This document shows positions 30,272 through 39,992 of a DNA stretch of 58,795 bases, in pieces (position 1 is the stretch's first letter; the number at the start of each line of letters is the position of its first letter). The notes under the pieces were generated by a model. It worked only from the letters and a program-made list of their open reading frames with translations, ran no database searches and was not told where the DNA came from. This DNA comes from Microbacterium sp. p3-SID336 (GTDB lineage: Bacteria; Actinomycetota; Actinomycetes; Actinomycetales; Microbacteriaceae), in the NCBI RefSeq assembly GCF_025143365.1, contig NZ_JALXPE010000023.1, positions 1 through 58,795 on the forward strand. Reading direction: 5' to 3'. Both the position numbers and the translations under genes were made by a program.

Positions 30272-30303
30272 GTCCCTACCGGTCGGCATGCCAGAGGAGC
30301 CCA

Positions 30304-31029
30304 GTGGGACTACTTGACAGCTTTGAGAAGGGTCTCGAGCGCGCAGTGAACAGCGCGTTCGCGAAGACCTTCCGCAGCGGCATCCAGCCCGTGGAGATCG
30401 CCTCCGCGCTGCGCCGCGAGGCCGACACGAAGGCCGCGGTGGTCAGCCGCGAGCGCATCATCACCCCCAACAGCTACGTGGTGCGACTGAGCCCCGACGA
30501 CGCGGAGCGCATGCGCGGACTGGGCGGCGCCCTCACGGATGAGCTGCACGCCCTGCTGACGAAGCACGCGAAGTCGCAGGGCTACAGCTTCGCCGGGCCC
30601 CTGTCGATCACCCTCGAGGCGGATGAGAAGGTCGCGACGGGCACTGTCCGCGTGAACGCGGGCACCGTCGAGGGCCGGGTGAACTGGCAGGCCGTGGTCG
30701 ATGTCGACGGGCGGCGTCATGCGCTGACCCGCGCCCGCACCGTGATCGGCCGTGGCTCCGACGCCGACATCACGATCGCCGATGCGGGGTCGAGCCGCCG
30801 GCACGCCGAGATCCTGTGGGACGGCGAGCGCGCGATGCTCCGCGACATGGGCTCCACGAACGGCACGAAGGTCGACGGGCAGAAGCTGCGGGAGGCCGCG
30901 CTGCCCTCCGACACCACGATCACGATCGGCCGCACCGACCTGGTGTTCCGCATCGTCCCCGTCGCGACTCCGTCCCGCCCTGCGCGGCCCGGGGACGACG
31001 CGACCCGCGCGTTCGGAGCTCTCGGATGA
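30304..31029 (+). CDS. fhaA: FHA-domain protein FhaA (DUF3662 + FHA)
   Basis: The 241-residue protein has the N-terminal FhaA domain (GLLDSFEKGLERAVNSAF onward) and a C-terminal FHA domain with TVIGRGSDADI, SSRRHAEI and STNGTKVDG, which bind phosphothreonine. In mycobacteria FhaA binds phosphorylated MviN and other division proteins. The GTG at 30304 has GAGGAG upstream. It is first in the fhaA-fhaB-pstP-rodA-pbpA-pknA-pknB operon and overlaps fhaB by four bases. Confidence 0.93.
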   Translation: MGLLDSFEKGLERAVNSAFAKTFRSGIQPVEIASALRREADTKAAVVSRERIITPNSYVVRLSPDDAERMRGLGGALTDELHALLTKHAKSQGYSFAGPLSITLEADEKVATGTVRVNAGTVEGRVNWQAVVDVDGRRHALTRARTVIGRGSDADITIADAGSSRRHAEILWDGERAMLRDMGSTNGTKVDGQKLREAALPSDTTITIGRTDLVFRIVPVATPSRPARPGDDATRAFGALG

Positions 31030-31544
31030 GCGAACTGGTCCTGCTCCTGCTGCGCATCGGGTTCCTGGTGCTGCTGTGGTTCTTCGTGTTCGGTGTCGTG
31101 TACTCGCTGCGCGCCGACCTGTTCGGCGTGCGCGCCCGCAAGCTGCCCGCCGAGGCCGCCGGCGGCGCACCGGTCGCCGCCGCCCCCGTCGCGGCTCCCG
31201 CCGCCAAGCCGTCGCCGTCACGCCCCTCCTCCGGCCCCGCGACCATCGCGACCGCGAAGCGGCTCGTCATCACGTCCGGCCCGAAGGCGGGGCTCGAGCT
31301 TCCGCTGGGCGCCGACTCGATGACGATCGGCCGCTCCAGCGAGTCCGCACTCGTCATCCGCGACGACTACACGTCCAGCCACCACGCCCGACTGATGCTG
31401 CGGGGCGACGCCTGGGCGATCCAGGACCTCGACTCGACGAACGGCACGTTCGTGGCAGGCCAGCGGGTCACCGGCGGACCGGTCGCCCTCAGCCTCGGAA
31501 CCCCCATCAAGGTGGGCGCCACGACGTTCGAGCTGAGGGCCTGA
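31026..31544 (+). CDS. fhaB: FHA-domain membrane protein FhaB
   Basis: The 172-residue protein has an N-terminal membrane span (about residues 4-27), a Pro/Ala linker and a C-terminal FHA domain with MTIGRSSES, SSHHARL and STNGTFVAG. FhaB (FipA-type) links Ser/Thr kinase signalling to cell division and wall synthesis. The ATG overlaps the fhaA stop. Confidence 0.93.
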   Translation: MSELVLLLLRIGFLVLLWFFVFGVVYSLRADLFGVRARKLPAEAAGGAPVAAAPVAAPAAKPSPSRPSSGPATIATAKRLVITSGPKAGLELPLGADSMTIGRSSESALVIRDDYTSSHHARLMLRGDAWAIQDLDSTNGTFVAGQRVTGGPVALSLGTPIKVGATTFELRA

Positions 31545-31551
31545 CGCCGGC

Positions 31552-32856
31552 ATGGTCTTCGAGGGCTCGAGCGTCGCGATCTCCCACACCGGGAAGGTCC
31601 GCTCCAACAACCAGGACTCCGGGTACTGCGGAGCGAACCTGTTCGTCGTCGCCGACGGCATGGGCGGGCACGCGGGCGGCGACGTCGCGTCCAGCATCGC
31701 CATCCAGCGGCTGGAGCCCCTCGACCAGCCCTACTCCTCGACCGAGGACGCGCAGGCCGCACTGCAGGCGGCCGCCACGACCGCCGCGGGAGACCTGATC
31801 CGCGCCGCCAAGGACCGTCCGGAGCTGGCCGGCCTCGGCACCACCGTCAGCGCGATCATCATGGTCGACGAGTATGCGGTGATCGGCCACATCGGCGACT
31901 CGCGCATCTACCTCTACCGCGACGACGCACTCACGCAGATCACCGCCGACCACACCTTCGTGCAGCGTCTCGTCGACTCCGGCCGCATCACGCCGGAGGA
32001 GGCCCGCTACCACCCGCGGCGCTCGGTGCTCATGCGCGTCCTGAGCGACATGGACTCCGACCCCGAGCTGGACATGTTCGTCATGCACACGCAGCCGGGC
32101 GACCGGTGGCTGCTGTGCTCCGACGGCCTCTCCGGCGTGGTCGACGAGGCCCGCATCCTCAAAGCCATGCAGCTCGGCCTCGCGCCCGGCCGCACGGCGG
32201 ACAACCTGCTCAAGCAGGCCCTGGACGGCGGCGCGCCCGACAACGTCACGATCGTCCTGGTCGACGTGGGCGGCCAGCACCCGATCCACTCCGGCACCGC
32301 CACCATCGTCGGCGCCGCCTCCAACCCGTCCGGCGTGTACGTGCCGCCGGTGCGCGCCCCCCGCAGCAACTGGCTGCACCCGGTGCGCCAGGCGGCCAAC
32401 GAGCCGAGCCACTTCGAGCCGGCGCCCGAGTACCTCGAGGAGCTGATCGAGGAGGACCGCCGTCGCGCCAAGCGCCGTCGCCTCGGCTGGATCGCCGGCG
32501 TGCTCGTGGTGATCGCGATGCTGAGCTTCGCGGCGTTCGCCGCCTACAGCTGGACCCAGACGCGGTACTTCATCGGCGCCGACGAGGACAGCGTGGTGAT
32601 CTTCCAGGGCGTGCAGCAGAACATCGGCCCGATCACCCTGTCCACCCCGGTCGAGGACACCGACATCCTGCTCGCCGACCTCCCGCCGTATCAGCGGGCC
32701 TCGGTCGAGCGCACCATCACGGCGCGGTCGCTCTCCGACGCGATGGCCATCGTCGACCGGCTGCGCGCCGGCGCCGAGGCGAACGTGATCCAGCAGACGC
32801 CGCTGCCCACCCCGCTGCCGACGCCGAGCGACACGCCGGCCGGGGGTGACGGGTGA
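31552..32856 (+). CDS. pstP: PP2C-type Ser/Thr phosphatase PstP
   Basis: The 434-residue protein has the PP2C metal-binding motifs VVADGMGGHAGG, GHIGDSRIYLYR, LCSDGLSGVV and DNVTIVLVD, then a membrane span at about residues 314-337 and an extracellular domain of about 95 residues. It reverses PknA/PknB phosphorylation. The C-terminal TPLPTPLPTPSDTP tail is Pro/Thr-rich. Its stop overlaps the GTG of rodA. Confidence 0.93.
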   Translation: MVFEGSSVAISHTGKVRSNNQDSGYCGANLFVVADGMGGHAGGDVASSIAIQRLEPLDQPYSSTEDAQAALQAAATTAAGDLIRAAKDRPELAGLGTTVSAIIMVDEYAVIGHIGDSRIYLYRDDALTQITADHTFVQRLVDSGRITPEEARYHPRRSVLMRVLSDMDSDPELDMFVMHTQPGDRWLLCSDGLSGVVDEARILKAMQLGLAPGRTADNLLKQALDGGAPDNVTIVLVDVGGQHPIHSGTATIVGAASNPSGVYVPPVRAPRSNWLHPVRQAANEPSHFEPAPEYLEELIEEDRRRAKRRRLGWIAGVLVVIAMLSFAAFAAYSWTQTRYFIGADEDSVVIFQGVQQNIGPITLSTPVEDTDILLADLPPYQRASVERTITARSLSDAMAIVDRLRAGAEANVIQQTPLPTPLPTPSDTPAGGDG

Positions 32857-34238
32857 GCACCGACGTCCAGGCGGACACCACCGTCATCAAGGCGCTCAAG
32901 CGACTGCGCATGCCGCAGACGCAGCGCAACCGCGAGTTCTGGCTGCTGCTGTTCGCCTGTGTGATCAGCGGAGCGGCACTGACGCTCGTGCAGCTCGGCG
33001 CCCTCGGAGTGATCGACCCCATGATCCTCGCGATCGGCGGCGGACTGGCGGCGCTCGCCTTCGCGCTGCACGTCGTGCTGCGGTTCGTCGCCTCCGACGC
33101 CGACCCGTTCGTGCTGCCGATCGCGACGACGCTGACCGGCCTCGGCGTGGCGATGATCTACCGGATCGACATCGCGTACGGCAACACCGGGTGGGACGCA
33201 TACTCGACCAAGCAGCTCGTCTGGACGGCGATCTCGCTCGCCGGCGCCATCGCCGTGGTGATCCTGCTGCGCAACTACCGCATCCTCTTCCGGTACACGT
33301 ACATCTTCGGTCTCGCCGGCATCCTGCTGCTGCTCCTGCCGTTCGTGCCTGGGCTGCGCATCCCCGACGCGAACGCCCAGGTCTGGGTGTCCCTCGGCGG
33401 GATCTTCGCGTTCCAGCCGGGCGAGCTGGCCAAGATCTGTCTCGCGATCTTCTTCGCCGGCTACCTGGTGCGCACGCGCGAGAGCCTCACCTCGGTCGGC
33501 AAGCGGGTGCTGGGCATCACCTGGCCGCGCATGCGCGAACTCGGCCCGGTGCTCGTCGTCTGGGGCATCTCGCTCGCCATCATCGTGTTCCAGCGCGACC
33601 TCGGCACCGGGACCCTGATCTTCGGCATGTTCGTCGCGATGCTCTACGTCGCGACGGGCAAGACGAGCTGGGTGCTGATCGGCCTGGGCCTGGTCGTGGC
33701 CGGTGTCGCGGCGGCCACGCAGATCCTCAGCTACGTGCGCGGGCGCTTCACCAACTGGCTGTTCCTCTTCGACTCCTCGCAAGTCGACCCCGATGTGGCG
33801 GGCTATCAGCCGATGCAGGGCCTCTTCGGTCTCGCGCGCGGCGGTCTGATCGGCACCGGCTGGGGTCAGGGCCGCCCGGAGATCACCCCGCTCGCGCACA
33901 GCGACTACATCATCACGAGTCTCGGCGAGGAGCTCGGGCTGATCGGCCTGTTCGCGATCCTCTGCCTGTACATGGTGTTCGTGAGCCGGGGTGTGCGGAT
34001 CGGACTCGCCGGGCAGGACGACTTCGGCAAGCTGCTCGCGACGGGGCTGTCGTTCACGATCGCGCTGCAGGTGTTCATCATGGTCGGCGGTGTGACGCGG
34101 CTGATCCCGCTCACGGGTCTGACGACTCCGTTCCTCGCCGCCGGCGGCTCCTCGCTCGTGGCGAACTGGCTCATCGTGGCGCTGCTGCTGCGCATCTCCG
34201 ACGGCGTGCGCCGTCAGCCCAGGGTGGTGATCGGCTGA
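32853..34238 (+). CDS. rodA: SEDS peptidoglycan glycosyltransferase (RodA/FtsW)
   Basis: The 461-residue SEDS protein has about twelve membrane spans, the loop motif FQPGELAKI and VFQRDLGTG, and the C-terminal LPFVGGGGSS-like region reads LTTPFLAAGGSSLVAN. SEDS proteins polymerise glycan strands with a class B PBP, here encoded 1 nt downstream. The GTG at 32853 overlaps the pstP stop. Confidence 0.93.
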   Translation: MSTDVQADTTVIKALKRLRMPQTQRNREFWLLLFACVISGAALTLVQLGALGVIDPMILAIGGGLAALAFALHVVLRFVASDADPFVLPIATTLTGLGVAMIYRIDIAYGNTGWDAYSTKQLVWTAISLAGAIAVVILLRNYRILFRYTYIFGLAGILLLLLPFVPGLRIPDANAQVWVSLGGIFAFQPGELAKICLAIFFAGYLVRTRESLTSVGKRVLGITWPRMRELGPVLVVWGISLAIIVFQRDLGTGTLIFGMFVAMLYVATGKTSWVLIGLGLVVAGVAAATQILSYVRGRFTNWLFLFDSSQVDPDVAGYQPMQGLFGLARGGLIGTGWGQGRPEITPLAHSDYIITSLGEELGLIGLFAILCLYMVFVSRGVRIGLAGQDDFGKLLATGLSFTIALQVFIMVGGVTRLIPLTGLTTPFLAAGGSSLVANWLIVALLLRISDGVRRQPRVVIG

Positions 34239-34239
34239 C

Positions 34240-35694
34240 ATGACCAAGGAGCTCCGCCGGCTCAGCGTGATCATGCTCTTCATGTTCATCGCGCTGTTCG
34301 CCGCGACCAGCTGGATCCAGGTCGTCGAGTCCGACAGCCTGGCCCAGAACCCGCACAACAAGCGCACGCGGCTCGACAGCTTCGAGATCCAGCGCGGCGC
34401 GATCATCGTCGACGGCGCCGCGATCGCCAGCTCCGTGCCCAGCGAGGACCAGTACCGGTTCCAGCGGGTCTACACCGACGCCGCGATGTGGGCCCCGGTG
34501 ACCGGCTACTTCAACCCCGCGCTCGGCTCCAGCACCGGCATCGAGAAGGCCATGAACGCCGACCTCTCCGGAACGGGATCCAACGCCTTCTTCGCCGAGA
34601 TCGAGCGCATCCTGTCCGGTCAGCCACAGCGCGGCCTCAGCGTGGAGCTCTCCCTGAACACGGCTGCTCAGCGCGCCGCCACGGAGGCGCTGGAGGGCCT
34701 GCAGGGCGCCGTGGTCGCGATGGACCCGAAGACGGGGCGCATCCTGGCGATGGCCTCCACCCCCGGCTTCGACACGAACCTGATGGCCGTGCACGACGCG
34801 AATGCCGCGAACGCCACCTACGACCAGCTCGTCGCCGACCCCGGCAAGCCGCTGTCGAACCGTGCGATCGCGGGGGACCTCAACCCGCCGGGATCGACGT
34901 TCAAACTGGTCACGGCCGCGGCGGCGTATGCGAGCGGCGAGTGGACGCCGGAGTCCACGCTGCCCAACCCGGCGATCTACACGCTGCCCGGCTCCTCCAA
35001 TCGCGTGTCCAACGCGTGGGGCGGCACCTGCGGACCGGGCGCCACGGTCACGATCGCCGAGGCGATCCGCCTCAGCTGCAACATCCCGATGGCGGAGCTG
35101 GCCGTCGAGCTGGGCGACGACGCGATCCGCGAGATGGCGGAGAAGTTCGGCTTCAATCGCAGCTTCGACACGCCGCTGCCCTCGACTCCGTCCAGCTACC
35201 CGCGGGCGCTCGACGACGCGCAGACCGCGCTGTCCGGTTTCGGTCAGGGCCAGGTCACCGCGACGCCGCTGCAGATGGCCATGGTCTCGGCCGGCATCGC
35301 CAACGACGGGGTGGTCATGAACCCCCAGATGGTCGACGCCGTGATCGGCAACGACCTGTCGGTCATCCGGGCGTCGGAGAATACGGAGTTCGGGCGTGCG
35401 GTGGATGCCGAGATCGCCGACGAGATCACTTCCGCCATGGTCGCGAGCGTCTCAAACGGCGCGGCGCAGGGTGCAAGAATAGACGGGGTCGACGTGGCCG
35501 GTAAGACGGGAACGGCGGAGAACGGAAACAGGCCGCACACGCTGTGGTTCACGGGGTTCGCCCCCGCGGACGACCCCGCGGTCGCAGTAGCGGTCGTCGT
35601 CGAGAACGGCGGCGGACAGGGTCAATCAGGAAGCGGGGACACCATCGCCGCTCCGATTGCGAAGAAGGTCATAGAGGCGGTGCTGGGCAGATGA
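34240..35694 (+). CDS. pbpA: Class B penicillin-binding protein PbpA
   Basis: The 484-residue transpeptidase has an N-terminal membrane anchor (about residues 10-27), the active-site STFK in NPPGSTFKLVTA, SCN in IRLSCNIPMAE and KTGT in VAGKTGTAEN. It cross-links peptidoglycan outside the membrane with RodA. Its stop overlaps the pknA start (ATGA). Confidence 0.94.
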   Translation: MTKELRRLSVIMLFMFIALFAATSWIQVVESDSLAQNPHNKRTRLDSFEIQRGAIIVDGAAIASSVPSEDQYRFQRVYTDAAMWAPVTGYFNPALGSSTGIEKAMNADLSGTGSNAFFAEIERILSGQPQRGLSVELSLNTAAQRAATEALEGLQGAVVAMDPKTGRILAMASTPGFDTNLMAVHDANAANATYDQLVADPGKPLSNRAIAGDLNPPGSTFKLVTAAAAYASGEWTPESTLPNPAIYTLPGSSNRVSNAWGGTCGPGATVTIAEAIRLSCNIPMAELAVELGDDAIREMAEKFGFNRSFDTPLPSTPSSYPRALDDAQTALSGFGQGQVTATPLQMAMVSAGIANDGVVMNPQMVDAVIGNDLSVIRASENTEFGRAVDAEIADEITSAMVASVSNGAAQGARIDGVDVAGKTGTAENGNRPHTLWFTGFAPADDPAVAVAVVVENGGGQGQSGSGDTIAAPIAKKVIEAVLGR

Positions 35695-37433
35695 GGCCGA
35701 CGCAGGGTGTGTCGTTCGGTGGTCGTTACGAGCTGCAGTCGCGGATCGCGATCGGTGGCATGGGTGAGGTCTGGGAGGCCACGGACCATGTCATCGGGCG
35801 TACCGTCGCGATCAAGATCCTCAAGGACGAGTACATGGGGGATCCCGGATTCCTCGAGCGGTTCCGCGCCGAGGCCCGGCACGCCGCACTCGTCAACCAC
35901 GAGGGCATCGCGAGCGTGTTCGACTACGGCGAGGAGAACGGCAGCGCCTATCTCGTCATGGAACTCGTCCCCGGCGAGGCGCTGTCCACGATCCTCGAGC
36001 GCGACGGCGCGCTGAGCGCGGACAAGACGCTCGACATCGTCGCCCAGACGGCGTCCGCGCTGCAGGCCGCGCACGCCGCCGGCCTGGTGCACCGCGACAT
36101 CAAGCCGGGCAACCTGCTGATCACGCCGGACGGCCGGGTCAAGATCACCGACTTCGGCATCGCCCGCATCGCCGACCAGGTGCCGCTCACCGCGACCGGA
36201 CAGGTGATGGGCACGGTGCAGTACCTGTCTCCGGAGCAGGCCTCCGGTCACCCGGCGTCTCCCGCGACCGACACGTACTCGCTGGGCATCGTCGCGTACG
36301 AGTGCCTGGCCGGGAAGCGCCCGTTCACCGGCGAGTCCCAGGTGGCGATCGCGATGGCGCAGATCAACGAGCAGCCCCCGCCGCTGCCGCCGACGGTGCC
36401 CATCCCGGTGCAGAACCTCGTGATGGCCATGATCGCGAAGAAGCCGGGCGACCGCCCGTCGTCCTCGGCGACCGTGGCACGCGCGGCGCAGGCGCTGCGC
36501 CGCGGCGACCTGAACTCCGCGGCGATCGCCGTGCCGGCCATCGCGACGGGCGGCATCGCCGGAGACGACGACGCGACCCGCATGCTCACCGCGTCCGATG
36601 ACGGCGCCACGCGCATCCTTCCCACCACCGCGCAGCTTCCGACCGAGGAGGCCCTCGCGGAGGAGGAGAAGAAGAAGAAGAAGCGCAGCCCGTGGACCTG
36701 GCCGCTGATCGCGCTGATCGCGCTGCTGATCATCGTGCTGGGCGGCACGTTGTGGGCGATGTTCGGCAACCAGGGCGGAGACGCCGAACCGTCGAAGTCG
36801 CCCACGTCGGCCGCGCCGACGTCTCAGGCGCCCTCGCCGACGCCGACGACCCCTGAGGTCACTCGAGTCGACGTCACCGCCCTGAACCTCGAGGGCATGG
36901 ACTGTGCGACCGCGACGGCCACGCTGAAGGGCGCGGGCTTCACGAACGACATCACGTGCGCCGACGGCGACCCTGCTCCCACCGACGGTGAGGTCGGCCA
37001 GGTGTACCGCGTGCAGCCGTCCGGCAACGTGGAGACGACCACGCCGATCGCGCTCACCGTCTACGCCGCGCGCACGCCGCTGCCCACGCCGACCGACACC
37101 CCGACGATCACGGGCGACCCCGTGGCCGGTGGCACCGTCACCATCGCGTGGGGCACCGGCTTCACCTGCCCGAGCGGCACCACGCTCTCCGGCTACGTCG
37201 TGTCGCTGCAGAACGGCACGTTCGTGTCGGGCGGTCCGAACTTCCAGCCGACCCAGCGCAACGCGCAGGTGAAGGTGGGCGACGCCGTCGGTCAGCAGCT
37301 CATCGCGACCTACCAGGCGCTCTGCTCGGGTGGCGACCAGCGCACCTCCAACGCCTCGCCTCCGCTGTCGGTGACGATCACCGCCCCCGCGGACAACGGC
37401 GAGGGTGACGGCGGCGAGGGCGCCGACGGGTAG
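35691..37433 (+). CDS. pknA: Ser/Thr protein kinase PknA
   Basis: The 580-residue membrane kinase has the glycine loop IAIGGMGEVWEA, VAIKIL, the catalytic HRDIKPGN, the metal-binding DFGIA and SPEQA. A Lys run (EEKKKKKKRS) precedes the membrane span at about 336-359. The outside part has one PASTA-like unit and a further beta-rich domain of about 100 residues, larger than mycobacterial PknA. The ATG at 35691 is chosen from the kinase N-terminus; the frame extends upstream only as a shadow of pbpA. Confidence 0.92.
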   Translation: MRPTQGVSFGGRYELQSRIAIGGMGEVWEATDHVIGRTVAIKILKDEYMGDPGFLERFRAEARHAALVNHEGIASVFDYGEENGSAYLVMELVPGEALSTILERDGALSADKTLDIVAQTASALQAAHAAGLVHRDIKPGNLLITPDGRVKITDFGIARIADQVPLTATGQVMGTVQYLSPEQASGHPASPATDTYSLGIVAYECLAGKRPFTGESQVAIAMAQINEQPPPLPPTVPIPVQNLVMAMIAKKPGDRPSSSATVARAAQALRRGDLNSAAIAVPAIATGGIAGDDDATRMLTASDDGATRILPTTAQLPTEEALAEEEKKKKKRSPWTWPLIALIALLIIVLGGTLWAMFGNQGGDAEPSKSPTSAAPTSQAPSPTPTTPEVTRVDVTALNLEGMDCATATATLKGAGFTNDITCADGDPAPTDGEVGQVYRVQPSGNVETTTPIALTVYAARTPLPTPTDTPTITGDPVAGGTVTIAWGTGFTCPSGTTLSGYVVSLQNGTFVSGGPNFQPTQRNAQVKVGDAVGQQLIATYQALCSGGDQRTSNASPPLSVTITAPADNGEGDGGEGADG

Positions 37434-37477
37434 CCTGTAGATCCATCGCAATCCAGTCGTTTCCAGGGGGGTAGTCC

Positions 37478-39169
37478 GTGTCCACAGAGCCACGAGTCAT
37501 CGCGGGGAGATACCGCGTCGACGAGCTCATCGGGCACGGCGGAATGGCGAAGGTGTACCGCGGGTACGACCTGACCCTGGGGCGTGAGATCGCGATCAAG
37601 ATCCTCGACCCCGAGCTCGCCAAGGACACCAGCTTCCGCACGCGCTTCCGCCTGGAGGCGCAGGCGGCGTCCCGCATGTCGCACCCCTCGATCGTGCGGG
37701 TCTACGACGCGGGGGATCCCTCCGCGGGCGACGCCTCCTCCGACGAGCCGCCGTACATCGTGATGGAGCTGGTCAAGGGCACCCTGCTCAAGAAGATCAT
37801 CGCGGACGGACCTGTCCCGGTGGAGGACGCGGTCCGCTACGTCGACGGCATCCTCGAGGCCCTCGACTACTCCCACCGCGCGGGCGTGGTCCACCGCGAC
37901 ATCAAGCCGGGCAACGTCATGGTGACCGACAAGGGCCAGGTCAAGGTCATGGACTTCGGCATCGCCCGCGCCGTGTCCGACTCCTCCTCGACGGTCGCGG
38001 AGACCACGCAGATCATCGGCACCGCGGCGTACTTCTCGCCCGAGCAGGCCAAGGGCGAGCCGGTCGACGCCAGAGCCGACCTCTACTCCACGGGTGTGGT
38101 GCTGTACGAGCTGCTGACAGGACGCCAGCCGTTCCGCGGCGAGTCACCGGTCGCTGTCGCCTACCAGCACGTAAGCGAGACGCCCGTGCCGCCGTCCGAG
38201 GTGAACGAGGACGCCCCGGCTGCCCTCGACCCCATCGTGCTGCGCGCGCTGGCGAAGGACCCGTATCAGCGGTTCCCGGACGCCGCGCACTTCCGTGCGG
38301 CGCTCGACGCCGCCGTGACCGGGGCCGCACCGACTCGCAAGCAGATCGGCGCGCTCACCAGCGAGCTCTACGGCCCGAGCCCACGACAGGCGCAGGAGAC
38401 CGCGCGGTCGCTGCGGCAGCTGAGCACGGACACGACCATGACGCGCACCCAGTCGGGTCCGCCGGTCGCTTGGATCTGGGCGGGCGTCGCTCTGCTGGCG
38501 GTGCTGCTCGCCTCGGTGCTCTTCTGGGTCGTGACGATCAGCATGCGTCCGGCCGACGTCCCCAGCACCTCCCGCGTGGTGCCCGACCTGACAAACGTGG
38601 CCTCCGAGCGCGCGCAGGACGATCTGGCCGCCCTGGACCTGTCGTCGAAGATCGTGATCGAGTCGAGCCCCGATATCGCCGAGGGCAACGTGATCCGCAC
38701 CGATCCGGAGAGCGGAGTCTCCGTCGAGGAGGGCTCCACCGTCACGCTCTACGTCTCCTCCGGCGAGGAGACGGTGGTGGTACCGAAGCTGGAGGGCATG
38801 TCCCTGCAAGCCGCCACGGACGCCCTGGAGAAGGCGGGCCTCGAACTCGGGACGGTCACGCAGCGCAACGACAAGGGTCTCGCTGCGAACACGGTGATGA
38901 CGGCGAGCGAGAAGGCGGATGACGAGGTCGCGCCCGGCACGGTCGTGAACCTGGAGGTCGCGAGCGGCAAGGTCACGCTGACCGACGTGGTCGGCTGGTC
39001 GGTGGAGTCGGCGTCGAAGGCGCTGACCGACCTCGGACTCACCCCCGTGCCTCTGGAGTCGCCGGACTGCCCGGCGACCGACCCCGCCACGGTGCACTCC
39101 ATGTCGGTGGCCCCCGGAGACGTCCCGATCAACTCCTCGGTCGAGCTGCGGTACTGCACCGGCTCCTGA
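37478..39169 (+). CDS. pknB: PASTA-domain Ser/Thr protein kinase PknB
   Basis: The 563-residue kinase has the glycine loop IGHGGMAKVYRG, HRDIKPGN, DFGIA and SPEQA, a membrane span at about 331-352 and three PASTA domains (about 362-427, 430-495 and 497-562), one fewer than in Mycobacterium. PASTA domains sense muropeptides or lipid II. The GTG at 37478 has a GGGGGG binding site. It ends the operon, facing the trpG-like gene. Confidence 0.94.
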   Translation: MSTEPRVIAGRYRVDELIGHGGMAKVYRGYDLTLGREIAIKILDPELAKDTSFRTRFRLEAQAASRMSHPSIVRVYDAGDPSAGDASSDEPPYIVMELVKGTLLKKIIADGPVPVEDAVRYVDGILEALDYSHRAGVVHRDIKPGNVMVTDKGQVKVMDFGIARAVSDSSSTVAETTQIIGTAAYFSPEQAKGEPVDARADLYSTGVVLYELLTGRQPFRGESPVAVAYQHVSETPVPPSEVNEDAPAALDPIVLRALAKDPYQRFPDAAHFRAALDAAVTGAAPTRKQIGALTSELYGPSPRQAQETARSLRQLSTDTTMTRTQSGPPVAWIWAGVALLAVLLASVLFWVVTISMRPADVPSTSRVVPDLTNVASERAQDDLAALDLSSKIVIESSPDIAEGNVIRTDPESGVSVEEGSTVTLYVSSGEETVVVPKLEGMSLQAATDALEKAGLELGTVTQRNDKGLAANTVMTASEKADDEVAPGTVVNLEVASGKVTLTDVVGWSVESASKALTDLGLTPVPLESPDCPATDPATVHSMSVAPGDVPINSSVELRYCTGS

Positions 39170-39181
39170 CCGCGCACGGCG

Positions 39182-39814
39182 TCACCGCGTGAGCGGATGC
39201 AGCCCTTCGGCCCTGGCCACCGCGACGGAGTCCCCGCACAGCCGGAGCCAGTTCGCGAGCAGGCGGTAGCCGCCCTCGGTCAGCACGCTCTCGGGGTGGA
39301 ACTGCACGCCGTGGAACGGGCGCGTGCGGTGCGCGAGCGCCATGACAGTGCCGTCCGGAGCCCACGCGGTGGCCGCGAGCTCGGGGGACAGGTCGGACGC
39401 GGCGAGCGCGAGCGAGTGGTAGCGCCCGGCGTCGAACGGCGAGGGGATGCCGTCGAACAGCGCGGAGCCGTCGTGCTGCACGTGCGACACCATGCCATGC
39501 ATCAGCTCCGCGGCAGCCGTCACCGGTGCGCCGAACGCCGCGCCGATGGTCTGGTGCCCCAGGCAGACCCCGAGCGTGGGCACGGCGGCATCGGCGGCGA
39601 GCCGCACGGCCTCGAGCGAGACGCCGGCGTCAGCGGGCGAGCCAGGACCGGGGGAGAGGAGCAGCGCGTCGTGCGCGGAGAGGAGCTCGGCGATGCGACC
39701 GGCGTCGACCGCGTCGGACTCGACGATCGTCGTGGCGGCGCCCAGCTCGTGGAGGTAGCCGACCAGCGTGTGGACGAAGCTGTCGTGATTGTCCACGACG
39801 AGCACGCGTGTCAT
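39182..39814 (-). CDS. trpG: Glutamine amidotransferase, anthranilate/aminodeoxychorismate synthase component II
   Basis: The 210-residue class I amidotransferase has the nucleophile Cys in GVCLGHQTIG and the His-Glu pair in VQFHPES, and the PGPGSPADAG loop. It supplies ammonia to a chorismate-using partner. No trpE or pabB is adjacent, but trpG beside pknB is conserved across actinobacteria. It converges on pknB and overlaps the upstream 51-codon gene by four bases. Confidence 0.92.
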   Translation of the reverse strand: MTRVLVVDNHDSFVHTLVGYLHELGAATTIVESDAVDAGRIAELLSAHDALLLSPGPGSPADAGVSLEAVRLAADAAVPTLGVCLGHQTIGAAFGAPVTAAAELMHGMVSHVQHDGSALFDGIPSPFDAGRYHSLALAASDLSPELAATAWAPDGTVMALAHRTRPFHGVQFHPESVLTEGGYRLLANWLRLCGDSVAVARAEGLHPLTR

Positions 39815-39966
39815 TCGACGTCGACCTCACCCGGTGTGATGAACGGGCTGATCCACGGGAACACGTACCAGAAGAGCGCGTAGAGGACGGCGGCGATCAC
39901 CACCAGAAGGATGAGCACGCGCAGCCACCACGGACCGGGCAGCAGACGCCAGAGGGCGGCATACAT
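39811..39966 (-). CDS. Small membrane protein, 51 aa
   Basis: The 51-residue product starts MYAALWRLLPGPWWLRV, has one membrane span at about residues 15-38 and an acidic tail. Its stop overlaps the trpG start (ATGA), and it sits between the class E sortase and trpG genes. No characterised family is recognised. Confidence 0.7.
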   Translation of the reverse strand: MYAALWRLLPGPWWLRVLILLVVIAAVLYALFWYVFPWISPFITPGEVDVE

Positions 39967-39992
39967 CGGTGTTCGCTCCTGTTCGTTCGTGG